Shown: positions 44,966-51,837 of the stretch, in pieces
Position numbering within the stretch: position 1 is the stretch's first letter
How the letters are laid out: each line of letters starts with the position of its first letter
NCBI GenBank assembly: GCA_020854035.1
Contig: JADZGE010000002.1
Span: 62,001-126,000 of the forward strand
DNA length: 64,000 nucleotides
Reading direction: 5' to 3'
From: Burkholderiales bacterium
Lineage (GTDB): Bacteria > Pseudomonadota > Gammaproteobacteria > Burkholderiales > SG8-41
The notes under the pieces: model-generated
What the model saw: the letters and a program-made list of their open reading frames with translations, nothing else
Databases searched by the model: none
Told to the model about the DNA's origin: nothing
Program-made: the position numbers and the translations under genes

Positions 44966-45949
44966 TCACCTGGCCCGAAGGCCGGCGTCCCTCGCGAGCC
45001 TGGATAGCGTTTCGATTTGCTCGCGCAGTATCTTGTCATATTCCTGCGGCGTAGTGGGTGCGGGAACAGAGCCAAAGGCCTGCAGCCGCTCCTTGATGTC
45101 GGAGTGATCGAGTATACGCGCCACCTCTTTACTGATCTGGTTCAGGACGGGACGCGGCGTCTTCGCCGGCGCCAGCAGCCCATACGATGATTCAGGTTTC
45201 TTGAAGTCGGGCAGCGTCTCCGCCATCGCCGGCACCTCCGGCACCGCGGGCGAGCGTTGCGGCGTGGTCACCGCCAACGCCAGCAGCTTTCCATCCTTGA
45301 TGAACGGCAGCACGGGTGTAAGGCCCGCGACGCAATAGTGGGTGCGCCCGGTCAGGGTTTCAATGCATGCTTCAATGCCCGCCTTGAACGCCACGTTCAC
45401 GACCTTGATGCCGGCGGCGAGCCGGAATCGTTCCCCGTTGAGGTGGGATGGCAGGCCAGCGACACCGGAGCTCCAGATGATCTTGCCCGGCTGGGCCCTG
45501 GCTAGCGCAATGAGATCTTTGACCGACCTGACGCCAAGCGAAGGCGCCACGAGCAGTGCTTGTGTGAAATGCGCGATCTGGGTGACGCCCGCGAAATCCT
45601 TGAGCGGGTCGTAAGGGAGGTTGGCGTACAGCGCCGCGCTGATGGGAAAACTCGAGGCGATCAAGAGCGTGTGGCCGTCCGGCGTGGCCTTGGCGACCAT
45701 GCTCGCGGCCAGCACGCCGGCCGCCCCCGGGCGATTGTCCACCACCACTGGCTGTCCCCAGCTTTCGCTCATCTTCCGGGCGATCATGCGCGCCACGGTG
45801 TTGGTCTGGGCGCCGGGGGCGGACCCCGTAACCAGGCGGATGGGCTTCGTGGGGAACCTCTGCTGTGCCTGCGCAAGGCCCGGCGCGGCGACGGCGGCAA
45901 CCCACGCCTGGAATACCGCTGCGAACATGACTCGTTGAAAAGTATGCAT
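44966..45949 (-). CDS. Bug/TctC-type periplasmic receptor (7), divergent
   Basis: A signal peptide (AVFQAWVAAVAAPGLAQAQ) precedes a 327-residue receptor whose first loop is TGSAPGAQTNTVAR. The PGG is changed to PGA and the aspartate to asparagine. RPGAAGVLA and TPDGHT follow, while the usual HVPYKG is NVAFKAG. These changes suggest a different ligand, perhaps the organic sulfate of the downstream sulfatase. GGGAG precedes the start. First large gene of the operon. Confidence 0.87.
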   Translation of the reverse strand: MHTFQRVMFAAVFQAWVAAVAAPGLAQAQQRFPTKPIRLVTGSAPGAQTNTVARMIARKMSESWGQPVVVDNRPGAAGVLAASMVAKATPDGHTLLIASSFPISAALYANLPYDPLKDFAGVTQIAHFTQALLVAPSLGVRSVKDLIALARAQPGKIIWSSGVAGLPSHLNGERFRLAAGIKVVNVAFKAGIEACIETLTGRTHYCVAGLTPVLPFIKDGKLLALAVTTPQRSPAVPEVPAMAETLPDFKKPESSYGLLAPAKTPRPVLNQISKEVARILDHSDIKERLQAFGSVPAPTTPQEYDKILREQIETLSRLARDAGLRAR

Positions 45950-46079
45950 GGCGGCTCCCGGTTGCGGAATAGCGTGCGGAAGAACCCGGTACCGCCCAGC
46001 TTGCGCGGATGGTTGCGGGACTGCGTGAGAACTTCAAACTGGTCGCTAATGAAGAAGCGATCCGCGAAATCACGATTGG

Positions 46080-46247
46080 CTATTGCTGGGCACGTTGTAC
46101 TTGGTCCTCTGGACGTCTGCCATGGCCGCCGTTGCGCCGCCGCGTTTCCGGCTTCCAGAGCGCCAGCGCGAGAAGCCCAGCCGCAAGCACCCAGTAGAGC
46201 ACGCCCAGCGCGCGCAGCACGGTGTCGAGCCCGGTGAATTCCAGCAT
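46080..46247 (-). CDS. small single-pass membrane protein (hypothetical)
   Basis: A 55-codon ORF with ATG at 46247 and GGGGAAGG upstream encodes LDTVLRALGVLYWVLAAGLLALALW, one convincing transmembrane helix, then a basic hydrophilic tail. Good ribosome site and hydrophobic pattern support it, but no family is recognised. It precedes receptor 7 by 130 bases on the same strand. Confidence 0.45.
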   Translation of the reverse strand: MLEFTGLDTVLRALGVLYWVLAAGLLALALWKPETRRRNGGHGRRPEDQVQRAQQ

Positions 46248-46689
46248 CGCCTTCCCCGCCCTCGCGGATTACTGTAGGCGCGCCCGGCAATGCTGTCCAC
46301 GTGCTTTGGCGCAGTTTTCGTCGCATACCGCCGGGTTGCCGCGCCGCGGAAACCACCGAATGGGTAGATGCGGTTTGTGAGCTTTCGCAGCCAAGCACCT
46401 ACGGTGACGACCATAGTCGCGCCTGGGGACGCGGGGTCTGACCCGGAGGTCCATCTCGGGATGACCTCAAGACAACGGGAAGGCCAGGTCAATTGCTTCA
46501 GGGAGAATCGGACGGGCGCCGGCCGCTCCGGCAGGACCCGGCCAGCGGAAAGCGTGCGAGCCCACCCCGGCCGCTTCACCGCCACCCCTCCCTCGCTGGG
46601 GGGAAATGATTTTCGAGGGCCCCAGGGGGAGACCCCCTGTGATTGTGGTCAGCGTGCGCGCGGCGGGTAGCTCCGCCCGCCGGGCCCGG
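46248..46689. other. 442-base gene-free stretch
   Basis: No gene or RNA recognised. It contains GGGGTCTGACCC-like sequence near 46434, of the type seen in short dispersed repeats of betaproteobacteria, and G/C-rich runs near 46600-46640. Both strands lack a plausible coding frame. Confidence 0.4.
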
Positions 46690-47034
46690 CTACTTTTCGA
46701 CCATCCGGAATACCGTCACGCGGTGGCCGCCGCCCGAAACGCGTTCCTTGGCGCTCGCGCGGATGATGCCGTAGATGACGCCGCGGTCACAGCGGTCCCA
46801 GGCGATGCCCTGGCCGCGGATGTTCATCGGAATCGTCTCCACCAGTTCGAGCACGGAACCCGGTTTCGGCAGCCGCATCTTGTAGAGCTCCGCGGGGTCG
46901 TGGCCGGAGAGATAGAGGAAGCCGTCGGGGCCCCACGATCCGCCGGAGTTGCTCATCGCCTCGAACTTCTTGAGGATCGCAGCGGGCAGCACCCACGATG
47001 CGACATAGCGGAAGTCGGCGGTGAACTTGATCAT
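46690..47034 (-). pseudogene. C-terminal fragment of a beta-propeller (SMP-30/NHL-like) protein
   Basis: The 114 codons contain SNSGGSWGPDGFLYLSGHDPAELYKM and IPMNIRGQGIAWDR, typical propeller-blade repeats. Reading further upstream gives another blade piece (FGPDGTPYGHKL) before an in-frame stop at 47122-47124. No start region or other blades are present. It is probably a truncated remnant, although an ATG at 47034 keeps it formally open. Confidence 0.55.
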
Positions 47035-47188
47035 CTGGGTGTTGAGCTTGTGGCCGTACGGAGTCCCGTCCGGCCCGAAGGGCCTGTCTCCGAGACGCGG
47101 CCTTTCGGCGAACGCCGAGACCTACCCGGTGAGCGGTGACCGGTGCCTTGCCGAGCCCGACCGATATGTCAGGACGCCGGTGGTCCCG

Positions 47189-47983
47189 TCATCGTTCGGC
47201 GCGCGCGCCCGCGAGGTACGCGTAGCCCGACTTCCGGTTCATGCCGCGCCGTATCGCATCGACCGGAACGACGTCCTGCGGCGCGACGCTCGCGAAATTC
47301 ACGTCCGCGCCGTAGCGGGCCGCGAGCCACGCCGCCTTCTCCAGCGGCTGGTTCAACCCCAGCTCGAAGAGCAGCGTGGAACGGTCGACCGAGGCGATCA
47401 GCCGATCGAGCCCCGCCGGGTCGCGCTCGGCGACGGCCTGGATCTCGGCGCTTTCGAGGTAGACCTTGCAGACGCCGAGTTCGAGATCGCGCGCAATGCG
47501 CTGCGCCGTCGCATCGACGTCGAGCGCGGCATCGAGATTCTTGCGGCCTACCTCGGTGGTGACCTTGAGCCCGAGTTCCCGCGCGCGCCCGATCAGCTCC
47601 TCGCGGCGACCCTCTTTCATCGGCACGATGACGTCGTCGGAGAGCTCGATGCCGGCGAACCCGAAGTCGCGCACCGCGCGGAAATACTCGTCGACCCGGC
47701 CCTGCACCAGCGCGAGCTGGAACGGGATTCCGCCGGGAAGCACATCGATTCCAGCCGCGTTGTAGAGGGTGATCTTGCGCCGCAACCAACCGCCGCTCAG
47801 CCGGTCCACGAGTCCCGTGTGGTCGGTGATCTTCGCGTAGTCGATCAACGGCGCCGCGACCTCCAGCAGATCCTCTGTCGCGCGCAGCGGTATGCCGACC
47901 TCGGATACGCCAATCATGAACCGCTCGCGCGGCTTCGGCGGTATCGCCGGCACTTCCAGCATGCCGAATGCCCCTTGCCGCAC
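47189..47983 (-). CDS. ComA-like protein (phosphosulfolactate synthase family)
   Basis: The 264-residue TIM barrel matches the ComA family throughout: GIPLRATEDLLEVAAPLIDYAKI, LYNAAGIDVLPGGIPFQLAL with GRVDEYF, GIELSDDVI, KVTTEVGRK and a final YGADVNFASVAPQDVVPVDAIRRGM. ComA adds sulfite to phosphoenolpyruvate in coenzyme M and sulfolactate formation. The usual KLGWGTS loop is replaced by KITDHTG, so the reaction may differ. A GTG at 47983 has GGGGAGGA upstream. A longer frame to 48058 is possible but lacks a ribosome site. It is divergent from the receptor/SDR pair. Confidence 0.72.
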   Translation of the reverse strand: MRQGAFGMLEVPAIPPKPRERFMIGVSEVGIPLRATEDLLEVAAPLIDYAKITDHTGLVDRLSGGWLRRKITLYNAAGIDVLPGGIPFQLALVQGRVDEYFRAVRDFGFAGIELSDDVIVPMKEGRREELIGRARELGLKVTTEVGRKNLDAALDVDATAQRIARDLELGVCKVYLESAEIQAVAERDPAGLDRLIASVDRSTLLFELGLNQPLEKAAWLAARYGADVNFASVAPQDVVPVDAIRRGMNRKSGYAYLAGARAER

Positions 47984-48107
47984 GACCGCTTCCTCCCCGC
48001 TGACCCGTCGCCCGCGCGGCGCCGGTGGCCGAGCATAGCACCGCGCGCGCGCCGCCATGGTACAGTCGCCGTGCGCAACGCTTACCGGTCAGGGAGGACA
48101 GTTCATC

Positions 48108-49106
48108 ATGAATACAGGGAAGAACGTGGTGCAATCCTTGCTGCTGGGGGCCGGCTGGACGCTGGCGGCAGCGCTGCCAGGAACCGCCCTCGCACAAACC
48201 GGCTGGAAGCCCGAGCGCCCCGTGGAGATCGTCGTGGGCACGAGCCCCGGCGGAGGTCAGGACACTTCGGCCCGTTTCGTCCAGAAGCTCGTGCAGGAGA
48301 GGCAGCTTATCGAAGTGCCCTCCAACGTCGTCAACAAGCCGGGCGGCGGCAGCGCGATCGGCTACGCCTATCTCAATCAGCACGCGGGCAGCGGCCACCA
48401 CATCATGCTGCTCACCGTGCCGCTGATCGTGAATCACATCATGGGTCTCAGCCCCATCAGCTACAACGATCTCTCGCCCCTCGCCACGCTGTTCGACGAG
48501 TACATCGTCGCGGCGGTGCTGCCCGATTCCCCGTTGCGATCCGGCAAGGACCTGCTGGAGCGCCTGCGCAAGGACGTTCAATCGGTCAGCGTGGGGATTC
48601 CCTCGGTCACCGGCGGAGGCAACTTCGGCATCGTGATGGCGGCGAAAGCGGTCGGCGCGGATCCGCGCAAGCTGAAGAGCGTCGTGTTCAAGTCCGGCGG
48701 CGATTCGGTAACGGCGCTCCTCGGCGGCCACGTCGACGTGATGATGTCGACCACCGCCGCGCCGGTGCGCCAGCGGCGGCAGGGCAAGATGCGCATCATC
48801 GCCATCGCGGCGCCCAAGCGCGTCGGCGGGGAACTCGCGGACGTGCCGACTTTCCGCGAGCAGGGCGCCGACGTCGTATTCGCGAACTGGCGCGGAATCG
48901 TGGGACCGCGCGGGCTCTCCCCGGAGCAGGTTGCATACTGGGAGGGCGTCTTCGCAAGACTGGTCGCCACCGACGAATTCAAGGAGGATCTCGCGCGCAA
49001 CCAGTGGGTGACCAACTTCCTGAGGAGCGCGGAGATGCGCAAGTTCCTCGCCACCCAGAACGAGCAGTTGAAGGTGCTGCTGGCCGACCTCGGGATGGCG
49101 AAATGA
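48108..49106 (+). CDS. TctC-type periplasmic receptor (8), divergent
   Basis: The 332-residue protein has a signal peptide (AGWTLAAALPGTALAQ) and GTSPGGGQDTSARF, KPGGGSAIG, then a less typical core (VVFKSGGDSVTALLGGHVDVM). It is closer to TctC-like tricarboxylate receptors than to the other copies here. AGGGAGGA precedes the ATG at 48108. Its stop overlaps the SDR start (ATGA), so both are translated together. This links the ligand to a dehydrogenase-like protein. Confidence 0.87.
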   Translation: MNTGKNVVQSLLLGAGWTLAAALPGTALAQTGWKPERPVEIVVGTSPGGGQDTSARFVQKLVQERQLIEVPSNVVNKPGGGSAIGYAYLNQHAGSGHHIMLLTVPLIVNHIMGLSPISYNDLSPLATLFDEYIVAAVLPDSPLRSGKDLLERLRKDVQSVSVGIPSVTGGGNFGIVMAAKAVGADPRKLKSVVFKSGGDSVTALLGGHVDVMMSTTAAPVRQRRQGKMRIIAIAAPKRVGGELADVPTFREQGADVVFANWRGIVGPRGLSPEQVAYWEGVFARLVATDEFKEDLARNQWVTNFLRSAEMRKFLATQNEQLKVLLADLGMAK

Positions 49107-49957
49107 GCGGCCCCGGCACGCTCTCCGGCAGGGTCGCGATCGTCACCGGCGGCACTCGCGGCATCGGGCGCGCCGTGGCGGAGCGGTTCGCGCAGGAGGG
49201 CTGCGATCTCGCGATCTGCTCCCGGTCGCTCCCGGCGCTGGAGGAAACCGCGCGCGAGATCGGCCGGCGCTACGACGTGAAGGTATTGCCCAGAGAGGCC
49301 GACATCCTGAAGCGCGTGGACATCGAGCGGCTCGTCGGCGACACGGGAGCGAAGCTCGGGCGCGTCGACATCCTCGTCAACAATGCGGGCGGCTCGGAGC
49401 AGCGAGCCGCCTCCGGTTCGCGCCGGCAGGTCTACGCGGTCGATCCGGTCTCCGGGCCGCTGCCGCCCGGGCGATTCGAGGAGATGGTCGACGAGGAATT
49501 CGTGAACGCCTTCAACCAGAAGGTGCTGGCGCTCGTCTACGCGATGCGCGCGGTGCTGCCGTGGATGCGAAAGGCGGGCGGCGGGGCGATCGTCAACGTC
49601 GTCTCGATGAAGGGCAAGCAGCCGCCCCCGCGCGTGGTGAGTTCCAGCATCGCGGCGGCGGCCGCGATGAACCTCAGCAAGAGCCTCTCGCTGGAAGTCG
49701 CGGCCGACAACATCCGCGTGAACGTCATCGCGCTGGAGAGCATCGTCACGTCGCAGACCGAGAAGAGCCGCGCGCGCTGGGCTCCCGAGAAGTCGATGGA
49801 GGAATTCCTCGCGCCGCGCAACGCCAACATCCCGATGGGCCGGCTCGGCACGGCGGAGGAAGCGGCGCACGCCGTCTACTGCCTGTGCGCGCCTCAGGGC
49901 GCGTACATCACGGGGCAGGTGCTCTCGGTGGACGGCGGCGGAATGCGCGGGTGGTAG
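49103..49957 (+). CDS. short-chain dehydrogenase/reductase lacking the YxxxK motif
   Basis: The 284-residue Rossmann protein keeps the SDR cofactor motif TGGTRGIGRAVA near residue 15, VNNAGGSE near residue 92, the serine of NVVSMKG and the C-terminal GQVLSVDGGG. Where Tyr-x-x-x-Lys should lie the sequence reads SSSIAAAAAMNLSK, so by alignment both catalytic residues are absent (Ser and Ala). There is also an unusual insert after VNNAGG (residues 97-120). It may bind NAD(P) without classical reductase activity or use other residues. Coupled to receptor 8 by ATGA. Confidence 0.85.
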   Translation: MSGPGTLSGRVAIVTGGTRGIGRAVAERFAQEGCDLAICSRSLPALEETAREIGRRYDVKVLPREADILKRVDIERLVGDTGAKLGRVDILVNNAGGSEQRAASGSRRQVYAVDPVSGPLPPGRFEEMVDEEFVNAFNQKVLALVYAMRAVLPWMRKAGGGAIVNVVSMKGKQPPPRVVSSSIAAAAAMNLSKSLSLEVAADNIRVNVIALESIVTSQTEKSRARWAPEKSMEEFLAPRNANIPMGRLGTAEEAAHAVYCLCAPQGAYITGQVLSVDGGGMRGW

Positions 49958-49990
49958 AAAACGCGCCGTCGGGGTGAGCGTAAACGGGAT

Positions 49991-50098
49991 AAAGGGGCCA
50001 GGCTCGCAATTCTGGGGTCCCCCTGTCCGCGGAATGGCGGACGGCGCTATGTGCAACACATCAACCGCGGCCAGTCGTAGTTCGAGCCTGGCCCTTTT
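49991..50098. repeat. 108-bp element with 16-bp terminal inverted repeats
   Basis: AAAGGGGCCAGGCTCG (49991-50006) and CGAGCCTGGCCCTTTT (50083-50098) are inverted copies with one mismatch. The interior has GGGGTCCCCC. It resembles a REP/MITE-type dispersed repeat and lies exactly between the SDR gene and hipA (convergent). It could mark the left edge of the accessory insert or act as a bidirectional terminator. Confidence 0.5.
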
Positions 50099-50111
50099 CT
50101 CTGTTCTATGG

Positions 50112-51365
50112 CTATGGCGTCATCCGCAGCAGACCGGATAGCCCACGCCAATGGTTGTATTGCCGGTCGCGCATATCCTCGGGTAAACCGACTTCACGGA
50201 TTAGCGTAGGCCACGCCTTCCGAGCAACCGCTACTGTTTCCTTGACGGTGTCCAGCACGAATTTTGGCGGTGCTTCCATCCGTCGGGCAAGCCGGTCGAA
50301 GTGAGATTCACTGATCCGTTGGAAGCGCTTTTCTCCTCCCAGATTGAGCGCAAGACCGTCGTTGGCGACATAGTGAATCGTCGATACCACGTCGTATACC
50401 GGTGCGAGCCGCGGCGAAATCCTGTCTTTGTAGATGACAGACCAGTTCTTTAGATGTGCGTCCCCATTGCCAACAAGAATGTTCACGACTAGCCGGCGCA
50501 CGAATTCCGCCAGTTGATCGAATCGATTGGGAAACAGATCGAATATAAGCCGGCCAATGGTGTCGTAGTTCGTCGCCTTGTATTCCTGGTCGGCGTAGAC
50601 ACTGAACACTTGTGCGAAATCCTCAGCGTGGACGCGCCCTTGCGCCGTGCGGTCATAACGTTTGATTGCGTAGGCCCAGACCTCCCACCGGGGAATCGAA
50701 AATCCCGCCAGGCCCTTCAGATCGAGATCATCCAGCCTTACCAGCTTGACTTCAGGTGTTTCTATGCCAGCGGCGGCGGCGAGCCGCATCATCGTGTATT
50801 CGTTCGCCGGCACATTGGGATGCGTCGGGTGTGGCGGTTTGACGATCCATTCGTCACCGCCGTCGTCTAGAGAGAAGCGGCCTCCGTGCTCGATCATCGA
50901 GAACTTGAGTTGTGATCCGCCCAATGAGAACTTGATGGACGCGTCGGCGGGCACGGCGTGCACGGCGTCAGGTCTGTGGTCGAAGGCAGCCTTCGGTAAT
51001 TCATCTGCAAGAACTGCACGCACAGCACCAGGCAAACTTCCTCCAAGAGCCATGAGCAGCTCGAATTCGCGGTTGTGGTGGACCTTGAGACTCTTGACCA
51101 TGTATTCGCGAAGCACGCCTTCAGGCAGCAGGTTGCTGAAGAAAGGAGGAAGCGTCATGCGGCTCGAATAGGTTTCTCTCAGCTTGCGTTCCGTTGCTTC
51201 CTCATCTTCCGGGATGTTGAAAGACAGGCTGAGCGTTGGACGGGACGCACCCAATTCGATGTACCCCTCATCGAAGGTGAACAGGTTCTTGCCGTCCTGG
51301 AAGCCAGTGAGATGGCCGACCGGTACGTCTCCCAGCAATATCTTGAGGACTCGGGCGTCAGCCAT
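50112..51365 (-). CDS. hipA: HipA-like serine/threonine kinase toxin
   Basis: The 417-residue protein shows HipA architecture: an N-terminal barrel (LLGDVPVGHL, FSFN-like LSLSFNIPEDE), LPEGVLREYM, SLGGSQLKFS near residue 145, the catalytic loop VGNGDAHLKNWS near residue 308 and the metal motif PVYDVVST near residue 332. HipA kinases phosphorylate tRNA synthetases or other targets to arrest growth. I prefer the ATG at 51365, which has AGGAG upstream and overlaps the hipB stop by eight bases. Base composition is less GC-rich than neighbouring genes, consistent with transfer. Confidence 0.88.
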   Translation of the reverse strand: MADARVLKILLGDVPVGHLTGFQDGKNLFTFDEGYIELGASRPTLSLSFNIPEDEEATERKLRETYSSRMTLPPFFSNLLPEGVLREYMVKSLKVHHNREFELLMALGGSLPGAVRAVLADELPKAAFDHRPDAVHAVPADASIKFSLGGSQLKFSMIEHGGRFSLDDGGDEWIVKPPHPTHPNVPANEYTMMRLAAAAGIETPEVKLVRLDDLDLKGLAGFSIPRWEVWAYAIKRYDRTAQGRVHAEDFAQVFSVYADQEYKATNYDTIGRLIFDLFPNRFDQLAEFVRRLVVNILVGNGDAHLKNWSVIYKDRISPRLAPVYDVVSTIHYVANDGLALNLGGEKRFQRISESHFDRLARRMEAPPKFVLDTVKETVAVARKAWPTLIREVGLPEDMRDRQYNHWRGLSGLLRMTP

Positions 51366-51672
51366 TGGATTGCTCCTCGTCATCCTTTACCTGGTAGCGA
51401 TCGAGCAGGGATGGTGAAGAGGTGGAAGGTGCCAGCGCGCGCTTGGTCTCGAGGAGCGTTTGGACCCGGGTAGCGTCCTGTCGCCGAACTGGCATTAGCT
51501 CAACATCGAGCGCCTGAGCCATCTTCGCGAGAGTGGAGAGCGTGATATCTCCGCCACGCTCGAAGCGCGACACCTGTCTTTGCTGGATGCCGCTCCGGCG
51601 CGCGACCTCGGCTTGCGACAGGCCCAATGCCAGCCGTCTCGCTCGAATCGCCTCGTGGATGTTCGTTTTCAC
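51358..51672 (-). CDS. hipB: HipB-like XRE antitoxin
   Basis: The 104-residue protein has an XRE helix-turn-helix (LGLSQAEVARRSGIQQRQVSRFERGGDITLSTLAKMAQAL) and a charged C-terminal tail. It precedes and overlaps hipA, the classic order in which antitoxin binds both toxin and operator DNA. AT-rich inverted repeats lie just upstream at 51722-51751. Confidence 0.88.
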   Translation of the reverse strand: MKTNIHEAIRARRLALGLSQAEVARRSGIQQRQVSRFERGGDITLSTLAKMAQALDVELMPVRRQDATRVQTLLETKRALAPSTSSPSLLDRYQVKDDEEQSNG

Positions 51673-51721
51673 AGACCCGCCCTATGTATAGGAAGGCATT
51701 GTATCTCGAATTCATATACTT

Positions 51722-51751
51722 AAATACATTTAATATCAAACATATGTATTT
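51722..51751. promoter_or_regulatory. AT-rich inverted repeat upstream of hipBA
   Basis: AAATACAT (51722-51729) and ATGTATTT (51744-51751) are perfect complements 14 bases apart, in a strikingly AT-rich segment. TATGTATA at about 51683 is a further partial copy. Probably the HipB operator/promoter. Confidence 0.5.
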
Positions 51752-51773
51752 CTAGACCTATAACGAAAGTATC

Positions 51774-51794
51774 GCAACGTTGTAGACACGTTGC
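51774..51794. promoter_or_regulatory. 21-bp dyad upstream of the HTH-GTPase gene
   Basis: GCAACGT (51774-51780) and ACGTTGC (51788-51794) are perfect inverted arms with a 7-base spacer, 43 bases before the ATG of the gene that carries its own XRE domain. It is a different motif from the hipBA repeat, so it may be the GTPase protein's own operator. Confidence 0.5.
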
Positions 51795-51837
51795 TAGCAT
51801 TCTTTCCTTATTTTTTCATTGATCTCTGGAGTGCACC

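Noticed and set aside
47021..49102. Very long N-terminal extension of the SDR gene
   Set aside because: Runs through the ComA-like gene in antisense and the receptor gene in another frame; the SDR start at 49103 is coupled by ATGA.
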